A stretch of DNA of 64,000 nt, taken from Azoarcus sp. PA01 (GTDB lineage: Bacteria; Pseudomonadota; Gammaproteobacteria; Burkholderiales; Rhodocyclaceae). Location: assembly GCA_001274695.2 (NCBI GenBank), contig LARU01000002.1, forward strand, positions 186,001 through 250,000, written 5' to 3'. The notes beneath the pieces are model-generated. The model was not told where the DNA came from. It saw nothing but the letters and a program-made list of their open reading frames with translations, and ran no database searches. The translations under genes and the position numbers were made by a program. Positions 18,963 to 29,172 of the stretch are shown here, piece after piece. The stretch's first letter is position 1. Every line of letters starts with the position of its first letter.

Positions 18963-18992
18963 TTGCGCAGTTTCCGGCGCCTGTTTTATAGT
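18963..18992 (+). promoter_or_regulatory. promoter candidate for leader peptide and leuA
   Basis: TTGCGC (18963-18968) and TATAGT (18987-18992) spaced 18 bp. The expected start point is close to base 19000, the A of the leader ATG, so the leader could be translated from a leaderless mRNA. Confidence 0.5.
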
Positions 18993-18999
18993 CCCGAGC

Positions 19000-19092
19000 A
19001 TGACTTTCGAACGCGACCCCTCCCTTCTGTCGCTTCGCCCTCTGCCGGCGGGCCTGCTGCTGCTCGGCCCGCTGCTGCGCCCCGCGCGCTAA
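19000..19092 (+). CDS. leuL: leucine-rich leader peptide (attenuator) of leuA
   Basis: 30-codon open frame starting [10 protein letters not shown] and ending PLLRPAR. It contains ten leucine codons in its 22 C-terminal residues, including a run of four (CTG CTG CTG CTC). It lies about 100 bp before leuA, downstream of a plausible promoter, and is followed by a G/C-rich hairpin. Function inferred: ribosome stalling on leucine codons when charged tRNA-Leu is scarce would change folding of the following RNA and relieve attenuation. There is no Shine-Dalgarno sequence before its ATG. The frame is also the tail of a longer shadow frame, so the peptide itself is unproven. Confidence 0.65.
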   Translation: MTFERDPSLLSLRPLPAGLLLLGPLLRPAR

Positions 19093-19125
19093 ATACATTC
19101 CCCTCCCTTCGTGTTGTTTGCCTGC

Positions 19126-19147
19126 TGCCGGCGTGAAAGCGCCGGCA
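19126..19147 (+). promoter_or_regulatory. hairpin between leader peptide and leuA
   Basis: Perfect 8-bp stem, TGCCGGCG (19126-19133) with CGCCGGCA (19140-19147), loop TGAAAG, 34 bp after the leader stop. Only a weak T content follows (CTTGTCAT), so it is either a weak attenuator or a sequester/anti-terminator arm. Confidence 0.5.
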
Positions 19148-19192
19148 CTTGTCATATCCGCTTTCGCCATCCCATTTCCACAGGAGCCGACG

Positions 19193-20728
19193 ATGAAAGA
19201 CCACTTGATCGTATTCGATACCACTTTGCGTGACGGCGAACAAAGCCCCGGCGCGTCGATGACGCGCGACGAGAAGCTGCGCATCGCCCGGCAACTGGAG
19301 CGGATGCGCGTCGACGTCATCGAAGCCGGTTTTCCTGCCGCTTCGAACGGCGACTTCGAGTCGGTTCGCGCGATTGCCGAAGCGATCAGGGAATCGACGG
19401 TGTGCGGCCTCGCGCGCGCGAACGAAGCCGACATCCGCCGCGCCGGCGAGGCGATTCGCGTCGCCGCGCGCGGACGCATCCACACCTTCATCGCGACCAG
19501 CCCGATCCACATGGAAATGAAGCTGCGGATGTCGCCCGACCAGGTCGTCGAGCAGGCGGTGCGCGCGATCGGCTGGGCCAAGGAATACACCGACGACATC
19601 GAATTCTCGGCAGAGGATGCCGGCCGCTCGGAAATCGACTTCCTCTGTCGCATCTTCGAGGCCGTCATCAAGGCCGGTGCGAAGACGATCAACGTGCCCG
19701 ACACCGTCGGCTACAACGTCCCCGAGCAGTATGCGCAGACCATCCGCACGTTGATCGAGCGCGTGCCGGACGCCGACAAGGTCGTCTGGTCGGTGCATTG
19801 CCACAACGACCTCGGCCTTGCCGTCGCGAACTCGCTCGCCGCCGTCATGGCCGGCGCGCGTCAGGTCGAATGCACGCTCAACGGGCTCGGCGAACGGGCC
19901 GGCAACGCGGCGCTCGAGGAACTGGTGATGGCGGTACGCACGCGCCAGGACGTGTTTCCGTGCGACACGCGCATCGACGCCACGCAGATCGTGCCGGCGT
20001 CGAAGCTGGTTTCGGGCGTCACCGGTTTTCCGGTCCAGCCGAACAAGGCGATCGTCGGCGCGAATGCTTTCGCCCATGAATCCGGCATTCACCAGGACGG
20101 CGTGCTCAAGCACCGCGAAACCTACGAGATCATGCGCGCCGAGGACGTCGGCTGGGGCGCGAACAAGCTCGTCCTCGGCAAGCATTCCGGACGCAACGCG
20201 TTTCGCAGCCGGCTGCAGGAAATCGGCATCGTCGTCGCGTCCGAAGAGCATCTGAACCACGCGTTCGCGCGCTTCAAGGAACTCGCCGACAAGAAGCACG
20301 AGATTTTCGACGAGGATATCCAGGCGCTGATGAGCGACGAGGTCGTCACTCCCGACCAGGAGCACTACCGCCTCGTCGCCTCGCGCTTCCATTCGGAGAC
20401 CGGCGAGACGCCGCGGGCCGACCTGACGCTGTCCGTCGACGGCCAAGAGACGCGCACTTCAGCCGAAGGATCCGGCCCCGTCGATGCCGCGTTCAAGGCG
20501 ATCGAGGCGATCGCCGGCAGCGGCACCGAGCTGCTGCTGTATTCGGTCAATGCGATCACCACCGGCACCGACGCGCAGGGCGAAGTCACCGTTCGCCTGG
20601 CCAGGGAAGACAAGGTCGTCAACGGCCAGGGGGCCGATACCGACATCATCGTCGCGTCGGCGAAAGCGTATCTCAACGCGCTGAACAAGCTGCACAGCAA
20701 GCTCGAGCGGCTGAACCCGCAGTTGTGA
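19193..20728 (+). CDS. leuA: 2-isopropylmalate synthase
   Basis: First committed enzyme of leucine synthesis: condenses acetyl-CoA with 2-ketoisovalerate. 511 residues from the ATG at 19193, chosen because CAGGAG lies 7 bp upstream and [20 protein letters not shown] is the standard N-terminus. Catalytic barrel about 1-270 with [14 protein letters not shown], metal-site HCHNDLG and NALGERAGN-like [14 protein letters not shown]. The C-terminal LeuA dimer domain (about 375-505) carries leucine feedback control. Likely regulated by the leader peptide and hairpin immediately upstream. Confidence 0.97.
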   Translation: MKDHLIVFDTTLRDGEQSPGASMTRDEKLRIARQLERMRVDVIEAGFPAASNGDFESVRAIAEAIRESTVCGLARANEADIRRAGEAIRVAARGRIHTFIATSPIHMEMKLRMSPDQVVEQAVRAIGWAKEYTDDIEFSAEDAGRSEIDFLCRIFEAVIKAGAKTINVPDTVGYNVPEQYAQTIRTLIERVPDADKVVWSVHCHNDLGLAVANSLAAVMAGARQVECTLNGLGERAGNAALEELVMAVRTRQDVFPCDTRIDATQIVPASKLVSGVTGFPVQPNKAIVGANAFAHESGIHQDGVLKHRETYEIMRAEDVGWGANKLVLGKHSGRNAFRSRLQEIGIVVASEEHLNHAFARFKELADKKHEIFDEDIQALMSDEVVTPDQEHYRLVASRFHSETGETPRADLTLSVDGQETRTSAEGSGPVDAAFKAIEAIAGSGTELLLYSVNAITTGTDAQGEVTVRLAREDKVVNGQGADTDIIVASAKAYLNALNKLHSKLERLNPQL

Positions 20729-20766
20729 GCTGCCGCGGCCGCCAGCGCCGATGCGGGCGGCCTCGA

Positions 20767-21125
20767 TCAGGCGTTCTCCGGCCGCTGGCGCGACGGGGCC
20801 GAGCGCCGTGCATACAGCACGGCGCTCGCAAACAGCAGCATCGCGAGGGCCGCTTCGGCGATCGCGAGGGCTCCGGCCAAGCCGGGATCGCTCGCGCGCA
20901 CGACCCCTTCGACGAGGTACAGCAGCACCAGCATCGACAGCCACTGGTAGGTGTAGCGCCGCCCTTTCAACACGCCGAACAGCGCCGGCATCAACGGCAA
21001 CACTTTCAGCATCATCCACGAGCCGCCCGGGCGCAGCGGCGCGAGCCAGATTTCCCACAGCAGGCACAGCGCGATCAGGGCGACGAGCAGGACGCTCGAT
21101 GCGAAGTTCAAGGCCCGCAGCGTCA

Positions 21126-21126
<1 letters not shown>
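20767..21126 (-). CDS. DUF2069 membrane protein
   Basis: 119-residue inner-membrane protein with about four hydrophobic segments (9-29, 42-52, 64-76, 84-106). Family signature WEIWLAPLRPGGSWMMLKVLPLMPALFGVLKGRRYTYQW. Start taken at 21126, where the ATG shares its first base with the stop of the WrbA-like gene upstream, so the pair is translationally coupled. DUF2069 genes are often found next to wrbA in proteobacteria. No known function. Confidence 0.85.
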
Positions 21127-22999
<1,873 letters not shown>

Positions 23000-23012
<13 letters not shown>

Positions 23013-24522
23013 AGATCGATTTCGTACTGGAAGATTTCCACGCTCGCCGTCTGCATGTCCAGACCGAGGACTCGCGCCTGCGCGACATACAGGTGATCGC
23101 TCTCCTGCACGAGGCTGAACGCGCGCGACTTGCAGGTGCCGGCCGCGGCGACGAGCGCCGGATGGCGGCGCACGGGGGCACGGGCGCCAATCGCAGCGCC
23201 GGAACCATCGCTGGCGTTTCGCCGCCGCCGAAACCCAGCATGACGGCGCTCCACGCGGATGCGATCACCTGCAGCCCGAGCTCGACGCGATCCGGGCTGT
23301 CGTGGCGAATCCAGCGCACGAGGCACAGCGTCCACGCCTCCGCGGCATCCCGGCGCAGTGCCAGCGGCATCCCGGCCGCGACACTGCCGGTCACCCCCGC
23401 GACGGCGATGATCGCGTAGCCGCCCGAACTCTCGTTGATCACGATCCATTCGGCAACGCTCGCAGCGTCGCCAGCGTCGCGGCTCGCGTCCCAGAGCGCC
23501 TGCAGCCCGACACACACCTGCACCGGATATCGACCGGAACGCCGCGTGTCGGTGCGGCTCGGCGGAGACATCCAGCGCTCGCGCATCCGCCCGAGCAGCG
23601 ACAGCGCCTCGTCCGGAGTCAGCCCGACCGGCAGTCCCGGCCCTTCCATTCCGAACGCCTCACTGTCCGGGGCAAACCCGACCGACGCCTCGGGAGAAAT
23701 GCCCGCCCTGAGCCATTCGAGCTTTGGCAATAGCGCACGGGCGACGCCGTAAGCCGAGAAATACAGCAGCGTGTCCGACACCGGCGGCTTGCCACGCGCG
23801 ATCGGCACCGGCGGCGTTCCCGCCGCCGGATCGATCCAGAATGCGGCCGAGAGCGGCAGGAGTGGCACGCGTGAAAACTCCGCCGCGGCGGCTGCCTGCG
23901 CGAGGAAATCGTGCGCCCACACGACTTCGCGAGCGCTCAGGGTTTCCGGTTGCAGTGCGGCGAGCGCGAGGAGGCGCTTGAACTGCAGCGCCACGTCTGC
24001 GGCAGCCGTGCCGGCAAGCGCATCGCCATCTGTGTCGGCAGTGTCGCCGGCGACCGCGAGTTCGCAAGCGAGGCGCCACGACTCGCCGGGAGCCGGTCTG
24101 CCGCCCATCATCGCGATCAGGCAGGCTTCCTCCACGAGCCGCAACGCTCGTGCGCAGTAGACGTCCGGATCGCTGCCTGTCCGCATTCCCCCGTCACGCA
24201 TGATCGCCATCACTCGCTGCAGACTCGCGGCGATCTCCAGCAGCGCGCCGGTCAGTTCGGCCGCCGCGACGTGCTGCCTGCGCGGCACCGGCAGCGCCGC
24301 GGCGAGAAGCCGGGACTTGAAACGTTCGCAGACATCGAGCACCCGCGCTTCGAACTGTTCGACGCATTGCAGGAACCGCATGTTGCCGACCGGCAGCTCC
24401 GAAAGCGCAGTGAAATGGGCGCGCAGCCGTTCCAGGTCCACGCCCGGATCGTCGGCCGGCTCCGCGTCGAGCCACGCAAGTGCCGCAGCGACGCAAGCCG
24501 GAACGGGGTCGGGGGAAGTCAT
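23000..24522 (-). pseudogene. hypothetical protein, frameshifted near 23,175
   Basis: About 507-residue protein of unrecognised family, split between two frames. The N-terminal frame runs from MTSPDPVPACVAAALAWLD at 24522 to about 23,180. Sensible sequence then continues in another frame to the stop at 23000 (HPALVAAAGTCKSRAFSLVQ, ...SVEIFQYEIDLYPG). A run of five G on the plus strand at 23174-23178 lies at the junction; one extra G would restore a single frame reading LAPVPPVRRHPALV. The intact part is alanine-rich and helical, ending in a beta-rich section with PVQVCVGLQALWDA that hints at a PilZ-like barrel. It may be a genuine inactivating mutation or a base-call error. Overlaps YihY by 13 bp at the 3' end. 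Confidence 0.7.
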
Positions 24523-24647
24523 GCGGTGCGGGTTCCGTCCAAAAGATCCGGCATTCTAGTCAAGAATCACCGCGCTGCGCGCCTTGCACCGCCTCCGCAC
24601 CCGCGAACATCGAGCGTGCGTGAATTGCGTCACGATGAAGACGGCCC

Positions 24648-24676
24648 TTGTCCCCACCGAGCATATGCCCTACAAT
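24648..24676 (+). promoter_or_regulatory. sigma-70 promoter of the rpsP operon
   Basis: TTGTCC (24648-24653) and TACAAT (24671-24676) with an ideal 17-bp spacer, 37 bp before rpsP. Confidence 0.7.
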
Positions 24677-24712
24677 CGTCGGCTTTTCGCACCTACTAAT
24701 CAGGACACCCAA

Positions 24713-24964
24713 ATGGTCGTCATTCGCCTTGCCCGTGGTGGCGCCAAAAAGCGCCCGTTCTACAACATCGTCGCTGCCGATTCGCGCAACCGTCGCGATG
24801 GGCGCTTCATCGAGCGCGTTGGTTTCTACAACCCGATGGCTGCAGAGTCCGAAAAAGGCCTGGTCGTCAACGCCGAGCGCCTGGAATACTGGAAGCAGCA
24901 CGGCGCCCAGCTGTCGCCGACGGTGCTCCGTCTGGCCAAGCAAGCAGCGAAAGCCGCTGCCTGA
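24713..24964 (+). CDS. rpsP: 30S ribosomal protein S16
   Basis: 83-residue small-subunit protein that binds 16S rRNA early in assembly. [25 protein letters not shown] is the standard N-terminus, which fixes the start at 24713. First gene of the conserved rpsP-rimM-trmD-rplS ribosome/tRNA-modification operon, with its own promoter just upstream. Confidence 0.98.
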   Translation: MVVIRLARGGAKKRPFYNIVAADSRNRRDGRFIERVGFYNPMAAESEKGLVVNAERLEYWKQHGAQLSPTVLRLAKQAAKAAA

Positions 24965-24985
24965 TCGTTCCGGCAGCCCGCCGAC

Positions 24986-25492
24986 ATGATCGTACTGGGG
25001 CGCATTGTCGCCCCTTTTGGCGTCAAGGGATGGGTCAAGGTTCATCCTTTCGGGGATGATCCGCTGTCCTGGGGCGAGATGCCGCAGTGGTGGCTCGCGG
25101 ACGACGCCGACGCGCCAGAATCGGCGTGGCAACCGGTCGAGCTCGCGGGGTTCAAGGAGCACGGCGCCGGACTGGTCGCAGCCTTCGTCGGCCACGGCGA
25201 TCGCAATGCGGCCGAAGCGCTTCAGGGCCGTTTCATCGGGGCGCCGCGCGAAGCGCTGCCCAAACCCGACGCAGACGAATACTACTGGGGCGACCTCATC
25301 GGACTGGCGGTCGTCAACCAGGCCGACGAAGCGCTCGGCACGGTCGAAGCCCTGATGTCCACCGGCGCTCACGACGTACTGCAGGTGCGCGACGGCGACG
25401 AGGAACGGCTGATTCCGTTCGTCGCAGCTTATGTGCTCGACGTGGATCTCGCAGCGCGGACGATCCGTGTCGATTGGCAAAAGGACTGGTGA
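24986..25492 (+). CDS. rimM: ribosome maturation factor RimM
   Basis: 168-residue 30S assembly factor that binds S19 and helps form the 16S rRNA head. N-terminal RimM barrel [23 protein letters not shown]-terminal PRC-barrel domain with [37 protein letters not shown] and the closing [19 protein letters not shown]. Second gene of the rpsP operon, 21 bp after rpsP and 7 bp before trmD. Confidence 0.97.
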   Translation: MIVLGRIVAPFGVKGWVKVHPFGDDPLSWGEMPQWWLADDADAPESAWQPVELAGFKEHGAGLVAAFVGHGDRNAAEALQGRFIGAPREALPKPDADEYYWGDLIGLAVVNQADEALGTVEALMSTGAHDVLQVRDGDEERLIPFVAAYVLDVDLAARTIRVDWQKDW

Positions 25493-25499
25493 AGGCAGC

Positions 25500-26291
25500 G
25501 TGAACGCCCCGGCGGCCGCAAGGCGCTTCGATGTGATCACGCTGTTCCCGGAGATGTTCGCAGCGCTGACGGCGAGCGGTATCACGCGGCGAGCACTGGA
25601 GCGCGGTCTCTACGAGATCGCCTTCCACAGCCCGCGGGATTTCGTCTCCGACCCGCACCGCACCGTGGATGACCGCCCGTATGGCGGGGGGCCGGGGATG
25701 GTGATGCTGGCCGAACCGCTCGAGAAAGCGGTCGACAGGGCAAGAACGGCGCAGGCGCAAGCGCTCGGCACCGCCGGACGCGTGATCTACCTGTCGCCGC
25801 AAGGCCGACCGCTGGATCACGCGAAGGTCGTGGAGCTGACCGCCCTGCCGGCGCTGACGCTGCTGTGCGGACGGTACGAAGGGGTCGATCAACGGCTGAT
25901 CGATCGCTGCGTCGATGAAGAACTGTCGCTCGGGGACTTCGTCCTTTCGGGCGGCGAACTGCCGGCGATGGTGCTGCTCGACGCGATCGTGCGCCAGCTT
26001 CCCGGCGCGCTGAACGATGCGGAATCGGCGCAGGAAGACTCGTTCGTGGATGGGCTGCTCGACTGTCCCCACTACACGAGGCCGGAGATTTACGAAGGAG
26101 AGCGCGTACCGCAGGTGCTGCTCTCCGGCAATCACGCCGCGATCCGTCGCTGGCGGCTCAAGCAGGCGTTGGGCACAACCTGGCGACGGCGCCCCGACCT
26201 GCTGGACGGGCGCCCGCTGAGCAAGGAAGAATTGTCGCTGCTTGAAGAATTCAGGCACGAACAAGAAGGGGCCGAAGGCGGCAGCGCCTGA
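25500..26291 (+). CDS. trmD: tRNA (guanine-N1-)-methyltransferase
   Basis: SpoU-TrmD family knotted methyltransferase that makes m1G37 in tRNAs reading CNN codons, preventing +1 frameshifts. 263 residues from the GTG at 25500 (preceded by GAAGG); the product begins (M)[19 protein letters not shown]. Trefoil-knot motifs are [29 protein letters not shown] and [15 protein letters not shown]. The rest fits the C-terminal tRNA-binding domain. Third gene of the operon. Confidence 0.97.
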   Translation: MNAPAAARRFDVITLFPEMFAALTASGITRRALERGLYEIAFHSPRDFVSDPHRTVDDRPYGGGPGMVMLAEPLEKAVDRARTAQAQALGTAGRVIYLSPQGRPLDHAKVVELTALPALTLLCGRYEGVDQRLIDRCVDEELSLGDFVLSGGELPAMVLLDAIVRQLPGALNDAESAQEDSFVDGLLDCPHYTRPEIYEGERVPQVLLSGNHAAIRRWRLKQALGTTWRRRPDLLDGRPLSKEELSLLEEFRHEQEGAEGGSA

Positions 26292-26376
26292 ACGCCCGCA
26301 TACAAACCGCATGCATCAGGCTTCGGGCCTGCTCTGCCTGCAAGGCCAAGTGCCATTGAAACGACAGGAGTCGCAA

Positions 26377-26763
26377 ATGAACCTGATTCAGCAGCTCGAA
26401 CAGGAAGAAATCGCCCGCCTCACGCAGAACAAGACCATCCCCGCGTTCGCTCCCGGTGACACCGTGATCGTTCAGGTGAAAGTCAAGGAAGGCACGCGCG
26501 AGCGTCTGCAGGCCTATGAAGGCGTCGTGATCGCGAAGCGCAATCGCGGCCTGAACTCCAATTTCATCGTCCGCAAGATCTCTTCGGGCGAAGGCGTGGA
26601 ACGCACGTTCCAGACCTACTCGCCGCTGGTCGACAGCATCGAGGTGAAGCGCCGCGGCGACGTGCGCCGCGCCAAGCTGTACTACCTGCGCGAGCGCTCG
26701 GGCAAGTCGGCGCGGATCAAGGAAAAGCTCAACTACAAGGCGCCGGCCGCGAAGAAAGCCTGA
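26377..26763 (+). CDS. rplS: 50S ribosomal protein L19
   Basis: 128-residue large-subunit protein located at the 30S-50S interface. [15 protein letters not shown] start follows AGGAG at 26366-26370. Conserved blocks [44 protein letters not shown] and [27 protein letters not shown]. Last gene of the rpsP operon, followed by a terminator. Confidence 0.98.
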   Translation: MNLIQQLEQEEIARLTQNKTIPAFAPGDTVIVQVKVKEGTRERLQAYEGVVIAKRNRGLNSNFIVRKISSGEGVERTFQTYSPLVDSIEVKRRGDVRRAKLYYLRERSGKSARIKEKLNYKAPAAKKA

Positions 26764-26785
26764 GCGGACGTCGATCGGTAGCTGG

Positions 26786-26812
26786 AAACGGGCCTTGCGA
26801 GGCCCGTTTTTT
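26786..26812 (+). terminator. rho-independent terminator of the rpsP-rplS operon
   Basis: Stem ACGGGCCT (26788-26795) with AGGCCCGT (26800-26807), extended by A/T pairs, TGCG loop, T-run to 26812. Confidence 0.92.
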
Positions 26813-26816
26813 GTCG

Positions 26817-26860
26817 ACCTCACTGCCCACCTCACTGCCCACCTCACTGCCCACCTCACC
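26817..26860. repeat. 12-bp tandem repeat, about 3.7 copies
   Basis: Unit ACCTCACTGCCC repeated head to tail immediately after the rplS terminator: copies at 26817, 26829 and 26841 are identical, then a partial copy at 26853. It lies between the terminator and the 3' end of lptG. Probably slippage-derived; no function seen. Confidence 0.85.
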
Positions 26861-26907
26861 GCGCGACTTCGCCATTGCGACGGCTTCCGCCGCCGTCCGG
26901 CATCACG

Positions 26908-27987
26908 TCAGCGCCGTTCGACCCAGACCAGCATCCCCGCTGCCGCGGCGAGGAACAGCGCGCTCGGCGTCAACGCCGCGAGCGCCGGTTGCCAGCTGTT
27001 GATGACGCCGAGGCTCGAAAAGAGGCCATTCAGCAGGTGGAAGCCGATACCGAGCATGACACCGAGAAACACTTTCATGCTGACTCCGCCCATGCGGTCG
27101 TGGGTGAAGGAAAACGGCAGCGCCAGCGCCATCATGACGAGCGCCGCGAACGGATAGACGAGCTTCTTCCACAGCGCGATTTCATAACGATCGGCGTTCT
27201 GGCGATTCTCGCGCAGGTGGGTGATGTACGCGAAGAGTGTCGCCACCGACATGCGTTCCGGAACGACCATCAGCACGCTCAGGACCTGCGGCGTCAGATC
27301 CGAGCGCCACGTGAGTTCGGGCAGATCGACGACGTCGGTGCGGTTGTCGAGGAATCTCGTCTGCCGCACCCCTTCGAGCCGCCACCCCTGCTGCGCCGCG
27401 TCGTATTGCCCGGTCGCCGCCTCGCTGATCGACTGCAGCGCGTATTGCGCATCGAAATCGTAGATCCGCACCTGCTCCATGCTGCGATCGGGCAGCACCG
27501 TGCGCACGTTGACGACGCGCGAACCGTCCTTGACCCACAGCCCGGAGCGCAACTGGTTCGACACTGCCGAATGGGTCGCCGTCAGCCGCCACTGCTGCGC
27601 CGCCTGCTCGGCAGGCGGGGCGACGTATTCGCCGATGACGAACGTCAGCACGACGAAGATCACGCCGATCCCCCCGAGGGCGCGCAGCATCGCGGGCGTG
27701 GACATCCCGGACACGCGCATGACGGTGATTTCGGAGTGGCGCGCGAGCGTCGTCAGCGCGTACAGCGTGCCGATCAGCACCGCCACCGGCAGCAGCTCGT
27801 ACACCCGGCCCGGGATGAGCATCAGGACGAAAATCAGTGCCTGGTGCAGTTCATAACCGTCCTTGCCGACCACATCGAGCTCGTTGATGAAGTCGAAGAA
27901 CACGAACAGGCCGAGGAAAGCCAGCAGCACCATCGCCGTTGCGCCGAGAATTTCCCGCGCGAGATAGCGGGTCAGCACGCGGTTCAT
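26908..27987 (-). CDS. lptG: LPS export ABC transporter permease LptG
   Basis: 359-residue inner-membrane permease of the LptB2FG transporter that extracts lipopolysaccharide from the inner membrane for transport to the cell surface. Start MNRVLTRYLAREILGATAMVLLAFLGL at 27987. Six hydrophobic segments (three at each end) surround a periplasmic beta-jellyroll (about 130-265). Family blocks are TVMRVSGMSTPAMLRAL and the C-terminal FSFTHDRMGGVSMKVFLGVMLGIGFHL. Its ATG overlaps the lptF stop as ATGA. Confidence 0.96.
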   Translation of the reverse strand: MNRVLTRYLAREILGATAMVLLAFLGLFVFFDFINELDVVGKDGYELHQALIFVLMLIPGRVYELLPVAVLIGTLYALTTLARHSEITVMRVSGMSTPAMLRALGGIGVIFVVLTFVIGEYVAPPAEQAAQQWRLTATHSAVSNQLRSGLWVKDGSRVVNVRTVLPDRSMEQVRIYDFDAQYALQSISEAATGQYDAAQQGWRLEGVRQTRFLDNRTDVVDLPELTWRSDLTPQVLSVLMVVPERMSVATLFAYITHLRENRQNADRYEIALWKKLVYPFAALVMMALALPFSFTHDRMGGVSMKVFLGVMLGIGFHLLNGLFSSLGVINSWQPALAALTPSALFLAAAAGMLVWVERR

Positions 27988-29063
27988 GCGCGGGCTCGCC
28001 AGAACGGGGAAATCGCCAGCCGCCGATAGAACATCAGCGCGAGAACCGCGAGAACGACGACGTGCGGCAGCCATACTGCCAGCTCGAACCGCAGCCGGCC
28101 CTGCGACACCCACGCCTGGAACACGCTGATCGCATTGCTGTAGACGAGATACGTCAGGATCGCGAACAGCAGGTTGTTCGCGCGCCCCGCGCGAGGATTG
28201 ACAAACGACAGCGGGATCGCCATCAGCGCCAGCAGCAGCGCGGCGACCGGCATGCCGATACGCCCGAGCAGTTCGCCGAGCTGGCGCGGGGTTGGGTCGG
28301 TCAGCAGTTCCAGCGTCGGTGTCGTGCTGGCGCGCGATGCCGGTCCTGCCGCTTCGCGTTCCTCGACGAGGACGCTGTAGCGGTCGAACTCGAGCACGCG
28401 GTATTCGGGCGAACCGGGCTCGCCCTCGTAGCGGCGGCCTTTCTCGAGGACGACGAAACGGTCGCCATCCGCGTCGGTGCGCAACGATCCTTCGGCCGAC
28501 ACGATGACATCGAGCCGTCCGTCCTTCTCGGTGCTGACGAAGACGTTGCGAACCTTGCCATCCTCGCCCGCTCCCGTTTCGACGAAGAACACCCGCTGCG
28601 CGCCGACCGACTCCCGGAACACTCCGGGCGCAATGCGCGAGGCGTCGTTGCGCGCATCGATTCGCGCCTGGTATTGCGCGCTCTTCAGCTGCGCCCACGG
28701 CGCAACGAACAGCGTCACCGCCGCGATCGTGAACACGATCGGCAACGCAAAGCGCAGCACGGGACGGATGAACGCCGTCAGCGGCAGCCCGGAGGCGAAC
28801 CAGACGACCATCTCGGAATCGCGGTACGAGCGCGACAGCGACAGCAGCACCGCGATGAACACCGTCAGCGACAGCACGATCGGCAGGCGGCTCAGCGAAC
28901 CGAAGCCGATCAGCGCGAGCACCGCATCGGACGGCAGGCGCCCGCCGGCGGCCTGACCGAGCAGGCGAATCAGCACCACGGTGATCAGAATGGCGAACAG
29001 CGCCACGAACACGCCTGCGGCCGACTGGAAGAACTCACGCTGAAGAGCGCGGCTGAAAATCAT
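27984..29063 (-). CDS. lptF: LPS export ABC transporter permease LptF
   Basis: 359-residue partner permease of LptG. Start MIFSRALQREFFQSAAGVFVALFAIL at 29063; the frame is open further up but that portion is antisense to pepA. Membrane helices at both ends flank a periplasmic jellyroll (about 125-265). MVVWFASGLPLTAFIRPVLRFALPIV and FVNPRAGRANNLLFAILTYLVYSN are typical. First gene of the lptF-lptG pair; divergent from pepA with about 110 bp between the starts. Confidence 0.96.
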   Translation of the reverse strand: MIFSRALQREFFQSAAGVFVALFAILITVVLIRLLGQAAGGRLPSDAVLALIGFGSLSRLPIVLSLTVFIAVLLSLSRSYRDSEMVVWFASGLPLTAFIRPVLRFALPIVFTIAAVTLFVAPWAQLKSAQYQARIDARNDASRIAPGVFRESVGAQRVFFVETGAGEDGKVRNVFVSTEKDGRLDVIVSAEGSLRTDADGDRFVVLEKGRRYEGEPGSPEYRVLEFDRYSVLVEEREAAGPASRASTTPTLELLTDPTPRQLGELLGRIGMPVAALLLALMAIPLSFVNPRAGRANNLLFAILTYLVYSNAISVFQAWVSQGRLRFELAVWLPHVVVLAVLALMFYRRLAISPFWRARA

Positions 29064-29101
29064 CGCGCGAAGGATTCGATATGCGTTGGGGAAAGTGACT
29101 T

Positions 29102-29131
29102 TTGACGCATTCGCCGGGGACGGGCCATAAT
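29102..29131 (+). promoter_or_regulatory. promoter candidate of pepA
   Basis: TTGACG (29102-29107) and CATAAT (29126-29131) with an 18-bp spacer in the lptF/pepA divergent region. Confidence 0.6.
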
Positions 29132-29172
29132 CGGCGGCAATCGGAACGTCGCGTCTATCAAAGGAGCTGTGC

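Noticed and set aside
26817..26860. Possible CRISPR array
   Set aside because: Repeats are contiguous 12-mers without spacers and no cas gene is nearby.
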